Below are positions 1 through 5,597 of a DNA stretch of 6,130 bases, piece by piece. Location: contig JAFZRD010000136.1 of assembly GCA_017620055.1 (NCBI GenBank), positions 1 through 6,130 of the forward strand, given 5' to 3'. How positions within the stretch are numbered: position 1 is the stretch's first letter; every line of letters begins with the position of its first letter. The notes beneath the pieces were generated by a model. The model saw only the letters and a list, made by a program, of their open reading frames with translations, searched no databases and was not told where the DNA came from. Origin of the DNA: Lachnospiraceae bacterium. Lineage in GTDB: Bacteria > Bacillota_A > Clostridia > Lachnospirales > Lachnospiraceae. The translations under genes and the position numbers were made by a program.

Positions 1-1
1 G

Positions 2-421
2 GATTTCTTTATCATCCGGACCGCATGGCTGTACGGTGACGGCAAGAACTTCGTAAAGACGATGCTCCGCCTGTCGGAGACGCATGATACCGTCAGCGTT
101 GTTAACGACCAGATCGGATCACCGACAAGTGCGGACGAGCTCGCAAGAGCGATATTCTCGCTGATCGCGACCGAGAATTACGGTATATTCCACGGAACGT
201 GCGAAGGCGTATGTTCATGGGCCGATTTCACAAAGGAGATATTCCGCCTTGCGGGCAAGAATACAAAGGTCAATCCGGTAACGAGCGAGCAGTACAAGGA
301 GATGAACCCCGCATCGGCTGACAGACCGCATTATTCGGTACTTGACAACTATATGCTGAGGCTTACGGGCCTCTATACGTTTGCCGACTGGGAGAAGGCA
401 ATAGCACTCTATCTTGCATAG
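2..421 (+). CDS. rfbD: dTDP-4-dehydrorhamnose reductase, C-terminal half (5' end outside window)
   Basis: This enzyme catalyses the last step of dTDP-L-rhamnose synthesis, the NAD(P)H-dependent reduction of dTDP-4-dehydro-L-rhamnose in the cytoplasm. It supplies rhamnose for cell-wall polysaccharide or exopolysaccharide. The reading frame is open from base 2 to the TAG at 419-421, giving 139 residues, about half of the usual 280-290. Visible family hallmarks are RTAWLYG near the start, then NFVKTMLRL, then VVNDQIGSPTSADELA, which belongs to the conserved substrate/dimer region. A GIFHGTCEG...CSWADFTKEIFRLAG segment and a C-terminal RPHYSVLDN segment follow. An internal ATG at 62 is not the real start, because the conserved RTAWLYG motif lies upstream of it in the same frame. 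The gene converges on ptsH and ends 65 bases from it. The family call is strong; only the missing N-terminus, with its Rossmann nucleotide-binding motif, is unseen. Confidence 0.95.
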   Translation, partial: DFFIIRTAWLYGDGKNFVKTMLRLSETHDTVSVVNDQIGSPTSADELARAIFSLIATENYGIFHGTCEGVCSWADFTKEIFRLAGKNTKVNPVTSEQYKEMNPASADRPHYSVLDNYMLRLTGLYTFADWEKAIALYLA

Positions 422-444
422 CTTCGGCAATACATTCAGGAAAT

Positions 445-474
445 AAAAAAGGCTCCGTTTTCACGGAGCCTTTT
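445..474. terminator. Bidirectional rho-independent terminator between rfbD and ptsH
   Basis: A perfect 7-bp stem (GGCTCCG at 451-457, CGGAGCC at 464-470) closes a 6-base loop. It is flanked by AAAAAA on the left and TTTT on the right, so the stem can extend to 11 bp with A-T pairs. Read on the minus strand, the stem is followed by six T, then A, then more T, which makes it a strong terminator for ptsH. Read on the plus strand only four T follow, so termination of rfbD should be weaker. Its position between two convergent stop codons fits a shared terminator. Confidence 0.93.
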
Positions 475-486
475 GCTATGTTCGTT

Positions 487-750
487 CTATTCACCCAACC
501 CGCTGTCAACGGCATTTATCAATGCCTGCAGAGCTTCTTCCTCATCAACACCGTCACATACAAGTTCTATCTCGTCACCGCACTTGACGCATGCACCGAG
601 TACGCTCAGTACGCTCTTCGCATTTGCGGTGCTCTCGCGGAAGGAAAACGTGATCAGCGATTTGTACTTCATCGCTTCTTTGCACAGTATTCCGGCCGGT
701 CTTAAATGAAGGCCCGTAGGGTTCTTGATAACGACCCTCTGACTAACCAT
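487..750 (-). CDS. ptsH: Phosphocarrier protein HPr
   Basis: HPr is the small cytoplasmic phosphocarrier of the sugar phosphotransferase system. It takes phosphate from enzyme I at His15 and passes it to the EIIA domains; in Firmicutes it is also phosphorylated at Ser46 by HPr kinase to drive CcpA-dependent catabolite control. The product has 87 residues, the normal family length. With the ATG at 748-750 the active-site segment NPTGLHLRPAG places the histidine exactly at residue 15, and the segment NAKSVLSVLG places a serine exactly at residue 46. An in-frame TTG at 766-768 would add six residues, but it lies against the GGAGG ribosome site that serves the ATG, so I reject it. No enzyme I gene is in the window. 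The gene has its own upstream promoter and a strong terminator, so it can be transcribed alone, although read-through from cdaR is possible. Confidence 0.96.
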   Translation of the reverse strand: MVSQRVVIKNPTGLHLRPAGILCKEAMKYKSLITFSFRESTANAKSVLSVLGACVKCGDEIELVCDGVDEEEALQALINAVDSGLGE

Positions 751-758
751 AAGAGCAA

Positions 759-766
759 CTTCCTCC
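759..766 (-). promoter_or_regulatory. Ribosome binding site of ptsH (decides the start codon)
   Basis: GGAGGAAG on the minus strand is followed, 8 bases after its end, by the ATG at 748-750. It overlaps the first codons of a longer reading with a TTG start, so that alternative would have no ribosome site of its own. His15 and Ser46 numbering agrees with the ATG. Confidence 0.85.
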
Positions 767-779
767 AATCTTTGTCAAT

Positions 780-800
780 ATCTTTCCCCCAAAGAAAGAT
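780..800. repeat. Inverted repeat in the ptsH leader / transcription start region
   Basis: ATCTTTC at 780-786 is a perfect inverted copy of GAAAGAT at 794-800, with a 7-base spacer (CCCCAAA on the plus strand). The repeat overlaps the last two bases of the predicted -10 element and covers the expected transcription start. It could be a protein-binding operator or a 5' leader hairpin. No T-run follows it in the ptsH direction, so it is not an intrinsic terminator. The symmetry is directly visible; the regulatory role is inferred. Confidence 0.5.
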
Positions 801-827
801 TATACTATATTCTGTCTGATACCACAA
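799..827 (-). promoter_or_regulatory. Predicted sigma-A-type promoter of ptsH
   Basis: On the minus strand a perfect TATAAT -10 element lies at 799-804. A weak TTGTGG -35 element lies at 822-827, with a spacing of 17 bases. Transcription would begin near base 792, giving a leader of about 40 bases before the ptsH ATG. The -10 and the spacing are good; the -35 matches the consensus only in TTG. The weak -35, together with flanking inverted repeats, suggests a regulated promoter, which is inference. Confidence 0.55.
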
Positions 828-833
828 GGTATC
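818..833. repeat. Inverted repeat overlapping the cdaR stop codon and the ptsH -35 element
   Basis: GATACC at 818-823 is a perfect inverted copy of GGTATC at 828-833, around a 4-base centre. It contains the predicted -35 of ptsH and touches the TGA stop codon of cdaR (832-834). No T-run follows in the minus direction, so it is a poor candidate for a cdaR terminator. A regulator site or a short 3' hairpin is possible. A 6-bp palindrome of this size can also arise by chance. Confidence 0.35.
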
Positions 834-2166
834 ATTCCGTCGCGGCAGCCCCGGCGGTCGGCATTACCGAGCCGGTATCAGCCCCCGTTTCCACGTGATC
901 CACGATCACCATGAGAGTGACCGGAGATGAGAGCGATACGCCTGTAGGGAAGTCGAATACGACCGCTCCGTCGCACTCTCCGACAGGCACTGATCCTGTT
1001 TCATGTCCGCTTCTCGGAACGAGCGCCGATGCGTCTATGCTTCCGATCGCAAGGTCTCCGCTGTACCTGTCGAATTCATCGCCAATACCCTGCACTTCGA
1101 CGGATAACGTCGATCCTATGTCGACTATGTTTGCCACATATCCTTCGGGAACATTGTCAACCGTTATGTTGGACAGCGGCACGTCTATGAGCTTCTTCTG
1201 TTTCTCCGCGATACCTACGGTCACCCTGACATCCGTTATCACTTCGGGAGATGCGAATATGACTCCCGTGGGCAGGTAATTCGATATGTTCACGACGGTC
1301 TCGACATCCGAAGATGCTCCCTCGACCGATACTTCATCCGGAGAGATATAGATCACGTTCATGTCATCATAATTCTCGCCTTTTCCGGCGATCACGACAC
1401 TCGCGGGATCCGTCAGCACCGATCCGGTCGTTCCGTATCCCGGAGCGGGTTCTCCGGAATAACCGCTTGAGATCGGTATCGTCTTGGTCGCATATATTAT
1501 GTATTTGATCTCGGTCACGGTCCTCGAGAGTTTCAGCCTGTCGTCCTCGATCCTGTCGCCTTTCTCATCAAGCGCGAACAGAGGCTCCGTTACCGTAAAA
1601 TCACGATTGATGCCTTTGATGTCCGCAACTGCCATTATCTTGGCAACACCGGCTATCACCGATTCCGGACCGCTCACGACTACCGTCGACAGCGCATTCT
1701 CGACTCCTCCGAGTATATAACCTTCGGCCGGCTCACCTTCATAACCGATCGATACAGGGAGCTCCTTCTCGGCAACGTTCTCAATCTTGAGCTTGAGACT
1801 CGACTCCCTTGTCGTCACGGATTCGATCCTATCGGAGTACCTTGTGCTCCTGACTTCTATCGGGACCGTATCAAGAGATGACAGCGAACGCATATCGGCA
1901 GTGGCTTTGATATAATCGCGGCTCATAAGATCCATGACAGATCTGTGGGCCGTCACGACAACGTTTATCGTCGCCGAATCGCCCAGTACCTCATAGCATT
2001 TCCCCTGATTGGTCAGGACATCCTCATTTGTGACCTCAACAGATATGCCGGTATAGGTCTTGCTGATGATCGGGTCGTCTACATTTACGACTACCAGCCA
2101 TAAGACAAATGCACCGAGGACGGAGACGATCTTAAGGCCGAGGTTTTTCGTGAACAGATCTTTCAT
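832..2166 (-). CDS. cdaR: CdaA regulatory protein CdaR (YbbR-domain protein)
   Basis: CdaR is a membrane-anchored protein whose extracytoplasmic YbbR domains bind and modulate the diadenylate cyclase CdaA. The 444-residue product has a short cytoplasmic N-terminus and one hydrophobic segment at about residues 11-28, with the family-typical LGLKIVSVLGAFVLWLVVVNVDDP sense. Four YbbR-like repeats follow, at about 40-127, 137-217, 229-320 and 326-423. The repeats are recognisable by recurring GYEGEPAEGY, GYSGEPAPGY and VPEGYVA segments, each followed by a short beta-rich stretch such as STVVVSGP, ASVVIAGK or LSVEVQGI. The last 20 residues are low-complexity Ala/Gly/Thr. The ATG overlaps the cdaA stop by four bases (ATGA), and an AAAGG sits 7 bases upstream, so translation is probably coupled to cdaA. 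In many Firmicutes glmM follows; here ptsH does. The family call is firm. Confidence 0.93.
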   Translation of the reverse strand: MKDLFTKNLGLKIVSVLGAFVLWLVVVNVDDPIISKTYTGISVEVTNEDVLTNQGKCYEVLGDSATINVVVTAHRSVMDLMSRDYIKATADMRSLSSLDTVPIEVRSTRYSDRIESVTTRESSLKLKIENVAEKELPVSIGYEGEPAEGYILGGVENALSTVVVSGPESVIAGVAKIMAVADIKGINRDFTVTEPLFALDEKGDRIEDDRLKLSRTVTEIKYIIYATKTIPISSGYSGEPAPGYGTTGSVLTDPASVVIAGKGENYDDMNVIYISPDEVSVEGASSDVETVVNISNYLPTGVIFASPEVITDVRVTVGIAEKQKKLIDVPLSNITVDNVPEGYVANIVDIGSTLSVEVQGIGDEFDRYSGDLAIGSIDASALVPRSGHETGSVPVGECDGAVVFDFPTGVSLSSPVTLMVIVDHVETGADTGSVMPTAGAAATE

Positions 2167-3038
2167 GATTCGGCCTTTCTCTTAAACAAGCGGAACGATT
2201 TCTTCTCCTCGTATGTCTTGCCCTGGATGCTCTGCAGCATCTCCTTGAGCTCATCCATGTCAACATTTCTCGAGAGCTTGCCTTCGTAGGCAACAGATAC
2301 TCTTCCGGTCTCCTCCGAGACGATGACGGTCATGGAATCCGTCACTTCGGATATACCCACACCTGCACGATGTCTCGTTCCGAGCTCCTTGGACAACTCC
2401 ATGTTCTCCGAAAGCGGCAGATAACATGTTGCCGATACAAGTCGGTTTCCCTGTACGATAACGGCTCCGTCGTGAAGCGGAGTGTTGTGTTCGAATATAT
2501 TGATGAGAAGCTGGCTCGATATCGCGGAATCAAGCATGATACCGGTCTTCTCGTAGTCGGTCAGAGGATCGTTCTGCGCGATGACGATGAGCGCGCCCGT
2601 CTTGGCCCTTCCCATCTCAAAAGAACCTCTTACGATCTCGTTTATGGTCTGATCGGAAAAGCGTTCCCCGATGACCCTGTTGTCAAACTGGAAAAATGAT
2701 GACAGAACCTTCCGGCGGCCGAGCTGTTCGAGCGCCTTACGCAGTTCCGGCTGGAACACGACTACCATGGCGGTCACGGCAACACCGAAGATGTTCTTGG
2801 CGATCCACAGTATCGTTGTCATCGAGAACATAGCTGCGACCATGACAAAAACAAGGATAAAAACTATACCCTTGAGAAGTGACCACGCTTTTGACTCTTT
2901 GATCCATGCGAGCACCCTGTACAAAAGCACAGAGATGATCAGCACCTCAACAATGTCTGTCCATTTGATCGAGGGGATCGACAGCCAGGTAACGTATCGT
3001 TCGATAAATGAGGTTATGGATTCAATGATCTCCGACAT
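2163..3038 (-). CDS. cdaA: Membrane-bound diadenylate cyclase CdaA
   Basis: CdaA condenses two ATP molecules into cyclic di-AMP, the second messenger that controls potassium and osmolyte uptake and cell-wall homeostasis. The 291-residue protein has about three transmembrane segments between residues 27 and 95, a short linker, and a cytoplasmic DAC (DisA_N) domain from about 97 to 265. The two catalytic signatures are intact: DGA at 190-192 within NTPLHDGAVIVQGNRL, and RHR at 222-224 within ELGTRHRAGVGISE. Upstream of these, GALIVIAQNDPLTDYEKTG fits the family core. An Arg/Lys-rich tail (RLFKRK) ends the protein. The length is slightly above the roughly 273 of Bacillus subtilis CdaA. The start codon abuts the TAA of the upstream membrane gene (TAAATG), and its ribosome site probably lies in the GAGGACG sequence that encodes that protein's acidic tail. 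It overlaps cdaR by four bases. Confidence 0.95.
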   Translation of the reverse strand: MSEIIESITSFIERYVTWLSIPSIKWTDIVEVLIISVLLYRVLAWIKESKAWSLLKGIVFILVFVMVAAMFSMTTILWIAKNIFGVAVTAMVVVFQPELRKALEQLGRRKVLSSFFQFDNRVIGERFSDQTINEIVRGSFEMGRAKTGALIVIAQNDPLTDYEKTGIMLDSAISSQLLINIFEHNTPLHDGAVIVQGNRLVSATCYLPLSENMELSKELGTRHRAGVGISEVTDSMTVIVSEETGRVSVAYEGKLSRNVDMDELKEMLQSIQGKTYEEKKSFRLFKRKAES

Positions 3039-4022
3039 TTAAAAATCGTCCTCGTCCTCATCGTAATCAGGCTCTTCCCTGCGCGCAACCCTTCTGGATC
3101 GCATCCTTCCCGCGCCGGAATCCACGGTGATCTTGGGAATGGCCTTGACATAGTAATAGTACTCATCATCCTCAAACTGGACATGTTCCGCCCTTGAGTA
3201 ATCGACACTGAATATAAAGAACTGGAACACCAGCACAATGACTGTCGATATAAGGATGCTGACAAACGCTCCTCCTATCCCGACATCGGCATCAAGCACA
3301 GCGCCGGTCACGAGAAGCACCACAAAGCAGACTATCATGCCCGCACCGAGCGCGATCTGCCATGAATAGTTGATCTTGAGCTTTCTGATCAGATATACGA
3401 CGATGATCGTTGCTGCAAATGTCACTATCATCGTGATCATCAGATCGTTCTTGAGTATACCGTCTATGACGGTCTTGAAACCGCCCATCATACCTTCGAT
3501 GTCAAGATCCCCGGATCCGGAACCCGCAAGTGACTCCTCATTCTCACTCACATAGTGGAGAATGTAGTATACGGCCGTACCGCATCCGACGGATATCGAT
3601 GAGATCGGATTGCCGACAAAGCCCATTGCAAGAGGCATCACATAAGGAATGTGCATCGCGAACGTAACGGGTGTCAGGAGAACTGCGATCGCATCCTTCG
3701 GTGTGAACCTGAAATATAGGGCATACATGATTATGAATATGAACAGCACGACAATCGCGCACTCAAGCGAAAGTGCATACATATGCGCAACGATCACGAA
3801 TCCGGCAAGTATCACGATCACGTTTGCCGGAAGGAACGAGCACAAAAGCGAGAGTATGAGCACTATCGCGGGATTCTTCAGCTTGCTCATGAATCCGACA
3901 CTGCTGTTTATAAAGAGCATCGCAAACAGCATAGCAAGAAACTTGAGCGTCGGTACTATATAAGCCTCAAAGCGCGTGTAGAACCGCGCAAGCTGCTCTT
4001 TGGCGATCAGTAATGACTCCAT
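3039..4022 (-). CDS. Uncharacterised polytopic membrane protein with acidic C-terminal tail
   Basis: I do not recognise a named family. The 327-residue product has a 20-residue amphipathic N-terminus and a dense hydrophobic block at about 21-148. A soluble Gly/Ser/Glu-rich loop follows at about 149-193 (SENEESLAGSGSGDLDIEG), then three more hydrophobic segments near 195-213, 221-240 and 247-273. That makes about eight membrane helices; the exact topology is unclear. The C-terminal 55 residues are soluble and contain the striking VQFEDDEYYYYVKAIPKI, an Arg-rich patch (RMRSRRVARR) and the acidic end DYDEDEDDF. The basic patch and YYYYVK stretch suggest a cytoplasmic tail. No transporter signature such as an ABC or Walker motif is visible. 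The ATG shares one base with the stop codon of the two-helix gene upstream, and the TAA abuts the cdaA start. This suggests co-translation and a possible shared complex, or a c-di-AMP-linked role; that is inference from position only. Confidence 0.8.
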   Translation of the reverse strand: MESLLIAKEQLARFYTRFEAYIVPTLKFLAMLFAMLFINSSVGFMSKLKNPAIVLILSLLCSFLPANVIVILAGFVIVAHMYALSLECAIVVLFIFIIMYALYFRFTPKDAIAVLLTPVTFAMHIPYVMPLAMGFVGNPISSISVGCGTAVYYILHYVSENEESLAGSGSGDLDIEGMMGGFKTVIDGILKNDLMITMIVTFAATIIVVYLIRKLKINYSWQIALGAGMIVCFVVLLVTGAVLDADVGIGGAFVSILISTVIVLVFQFFIFSVDYSRAEHVQFEDDEYYYYVKAIPKITVDSGAGRMRSRRVARREEPDYDEDEDDF

Positions 4023-4429
4023 TATTGTTTCCTTCCTCTGCGGTTAATGTTAAGCATCTGCAGCAGAGCGCGCAGAAGCTGGTTATACTGCTTAACATGC
4101 CGTTTTGCCCTATGATATCTGTAACTGTAGACGAAATACGATATGACAAGATAGATGGCAAGGACAAGACAGTACTTGGACAGTATATCCTTCAGGAACT
4201 CGAGGATGTCCATTTTATAGAAATCTTCAAGAAACGTCTCAATGTTATATAAAACATACATAGCCACCGCCAGGGCAAACCCGACGGTGGCGTATATAGC
4301 TGATTTTAACAGTTGGAAACTGATGTAGTCGCCCCGGAAGTATCCGGATATCGCGATATCCTTCCTTCCCTCGCGTTCCTCGTATGCTGCCATACGGGTC
4401 ATCAGCCTTATTCTTTCCTCATTGAGCAT
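4022..4429 (-). CDS. Uncharacterised small two-helix membrane protein
   Basis: I do not recognise a named function. The 135-residue product has a soluble, charged N-terminal region (1-40, including MTRMAAYEEREGRKDIAISGYFRGDYI). Two hydrophobic segments follow, at about 42-61 and 85-103, separated by a short Glu/Asp/Lys-containing loop, and then a strongly basic tail (YRYHRAKRHVKQ...RRGRKQ). By the positive-inside rule both ends should be cytoplasmic. The gene begins 4 bases after the YvyF-like stop and overlaps the next membrane gene by one base (TAATG). No convincing ribosome site precedes the ATG at 4427-4429, so it may rely on coupling to the gene before it. An ATG ten codons in, preceded by GAGGAAAG, is an alternative start. 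A partnership with the adjacent polytopic protein is plausible, judged only by the overlap. Confidence 0.8.
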   Translation of the reverse strand: MLNEERIRLMTRMAAYEEREGRKDIAISGYFRGDYISFQLLKSAIYATVGFALAVAMYVLYNIETFLEDFYKMDILEFLKDILSKYCLVLAIYLVISYFVYSYRYHRAKRHVKQYNQLLRALLQMLNINRRGRKQ

Positions 4430-4433
4430 AATA

Positions 4434-4844
4434 TCACTGGTTCAAAAATCTCATCTTGTTCTCGTGCGTCTGGCTCTTGGCCGGCTTGGGTTCGGGAGCC
4501 TCGGGTCTGCGTCCGGCTTCATTGAACGAGTTGATCATCGAAGCTTTGCACTTCTCGCAGAAACGGCCCGTTGTGATCGGTGCTCCGCACGTCTCACAGA
4601 AAGCGCCTATATCGACACCCGATGAGAACTCAAGTCTCTCTTCCCTGATCCACTGACGGATCTGGCTCTCCTCTACTTCACAGTTCTCAACGACACTCTT
4701 GATTGTCGCATTACGGTTATCAAACAGATACTTTTTGACTTCCTGGAACTTCTTCTCAAGTTCCTCCCTGCACTGGGGGCAGATTGCGGGACCGCTTATA
4801 TAATTGAACAGTCTCCTGCACTTCTTGCAATTCTTGACATCCAT
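4434..4844 (-). CDS. yvyF: YvyF-like zinc-finger / helix-turn-helix protein (flagellar-operon-associated family)
   Basis: The 136-residue product resembles the YvyF family (TIGR03826), whose Bacillus member lies between comFC and flgM. It starts with an N-terminal four-cysteine zinc-ribbon motif (C6, C9, C22, C25 in NCKKCRRLFNYISGPAICPQC), then a helical Glu/Lys-rich segment (26-40). A MerR-like helix-turn-helix sense follows at about 43-73 (ATIKSVVENCEVEESQIRQWIREERLEF). A second four-cysteine cluster lies at C83, C86, C96 and C99. A proline-rich linker and the end KMRFLNQ close the protein. Small cytoplasmic, probably a nucleic-acid- or protein-binding regulator; its biochemical role is not certain even in the family. 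The start is supported by AGGAGG at 4854-4859, 9 bases upstream. It directly follows comFC, as in Bacillus, but no flagellar gene is visible here. The symbol reflects family resemblance, not proven orthology. Confidence 0.78.
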   Translation of the reverse strand: MDVKNCKKCRRLFNYISGPAICPQCREELEKKFQEVKKYLFDNRNATIKSVVENCEVEESQIRQWIREERLEFSSGVDIGAFCETCGAPITTGRFCEKCKASMINSFNEAGRRPEAPEPKPAKSQTHENKMRFLNQ

Positions 4845-4853
4845 TGTCCGATT

Positions 4854-4859
4854 CCTCCT
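4854..4859 (-). promoter_or_regulatory. Ribosome binding site of the YvyF-like gene
   Basis: A perfect AGGAGG on the minus strand lies 9 bases before the ATG at 4842-4844, in the 36-base gap after comFC. This is the only clearly strong ribosome site inside the series and confirms the start. The other junctions depend on overlap or abutment. Confidence 0.85.
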
Positions 4860-4880
4860 AAAAGCCTTATATATTCGGGC

Positions 4881-5597
4881 TCAACAGCCCCTTCCGATGC
4901 ATAACGAGACAAAATACACTCTCCCCACGCCTGCCCCCTTCAGGCATCCCGCAACGGCATCGACTGTTGCCCCGGTCGTATATATGTCATCCACGATCAA
5001 GACTGAAGAATATTTTACACTATTTTCGGATACAATAAAAGCCTTTTTGAGATTATTTTGGCGCGAAGCGGCGCTGAGATTTTTCTGGACCATTGTGGCG
5101 GTTTTTCTTATCACGAGGTGATCGCAGACGGGTATTTCAAGCCTCTTTGAAAGCTCCTTTGCAAGAAGATATGCCTGGTTGTATCCCCGCTCGTTTAGCC
5201 TCTTCTTATGGACCGGAACGGGTACTATCGCTTCGATGTTACGGCTCTTTATAAACGGGCCGAGGCACTCATACATACACCTGCCGTAGAAGCGCGCATA
5301 TTCCTGCTTGCCGTTGTATTTGAACCTGTACATGCTCTTGCTCATATACTCGTCATATATGAACACGGCTCTGCCCTCATCATACACGTGGCCTCCTCGC
5401 GCGCAGTCACGGCAGAGGCTTTCATCATCGTCCACAGGCTTGCCGCATTTGGCACAGATCGGTTCCTCCACGTACGACAAAAGTCTTTCGCAGGCGGGAC
5501 AGATCAGTTTTCCCGCAGGCACTATCTCGTTACATATCGGGCATATGGGCGGGTATATCGCATCGAGCAGCATACCCGGTATCTTCTTTATGTTCAT
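4881..5597 (-). CDS. comFC: ComFC-type phosphoribosyltransferase-like protein
   Basis: ComF proteins are needed for DNA uptake in naturally competent bacteria and are widely kept in non-competent ones; their exact reaction is unresolved. The 238-residue product, a normal length, has two N-terminal four-cysteine zinc-binding clusters (C19, C22, C33, C36 and C48, C51, C62, C65). A phosphoribosyltransferase fold follows, with the family segments FKYNGKQEYA, IVPVPVHKKRLNERGYNQ and RKTATMVQKNLSAASRQNN. The PRPP-binding loop VLIVDDIYTTGAT lies at 199-211 with its paired aspartates intact. The ATG abuts the TGA of the upstream helicase gene (TGAATG); only a weak ribosome site is visible there, so translation may be coupled. 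The segment around 5000-5115, encoding residues just before the PRPP loop, is locally AT-rich compared with its neighbours. The order comFC then yvyF-like matches Bacillus, while the partner helicase here is RecD2 rather than ComFA. Confidence 0.93.
   Translation of the reverse strand: MNIKKIPGMLLDAIYPPICPICNEIVPAGKLICPACERLLSYVEEPICAKCGKPVDDDESLCRDCARGGHVYDEGRAVFIYDEYMSKSMYRFKYNGKQEYARFYGRCMYECLGPFIKSRNIEAIVPVPVHKKRLNERGYNQAYLLAKELSKRLEIPVCDHLVIRKTATMVQKNLSAASRQNNLKKAFIVSENSVKYSSVLIVDDIYTTGATVDAVAGCLKGAGVGRVYFVSLCIGRGC

Noticed and set aside
751..768. Six-residue N-terminal extension of HPr from a TTG start at 766-768
   Set aside because: The extension codes across the GGAGGAAG ribosome site of the ATG at 748-750, and only the ATG start puts the active histidine at 15 and the regulatory serine at 46.
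773..778. TTGACA on the minus strand upstream of ptsH as a -35 element
   Set aside because: A matching -10 would have to lie at about 750-755, at the start of the coding region, where no TATAAT-like sequence is present; the TATAAT at 799-804 is upstream of it.
911..1720. Plus-strand open frames of 64-122 codons opposite cdaR
   Set aside because: They are Ser/Thr/Pro-rich shadow translations of a well-supported YbbR-domain gene, with no ribosome sites or recognisable domains.
2370..3042. Plus-strand open frames opposite cdaA
   Set aside because: They mirror the cdaA coding strand with its intact DGA and RHR motifs and show no family features of their own.
4877..4890. Small hairpin (GGGCT-N4-AGCCC) over the comFC stop codon as a terminator
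   Set aside because: The stem is only 5 bp and no T-run follows in the minus direction; the next gene starts 36 bases on with a strong ribosome site. At most a weak intercistronic hairpin.
4999..5115. AT-rich patch inside comFC as a possible inserted element or frameshift
   Set aside because: The reading frame stays intact across it, and the conserved segments on either side (RKTATMVQKN...RQNN and the PRPP loop) are in place; it encodes a Lys/Asn-rich variable linker.
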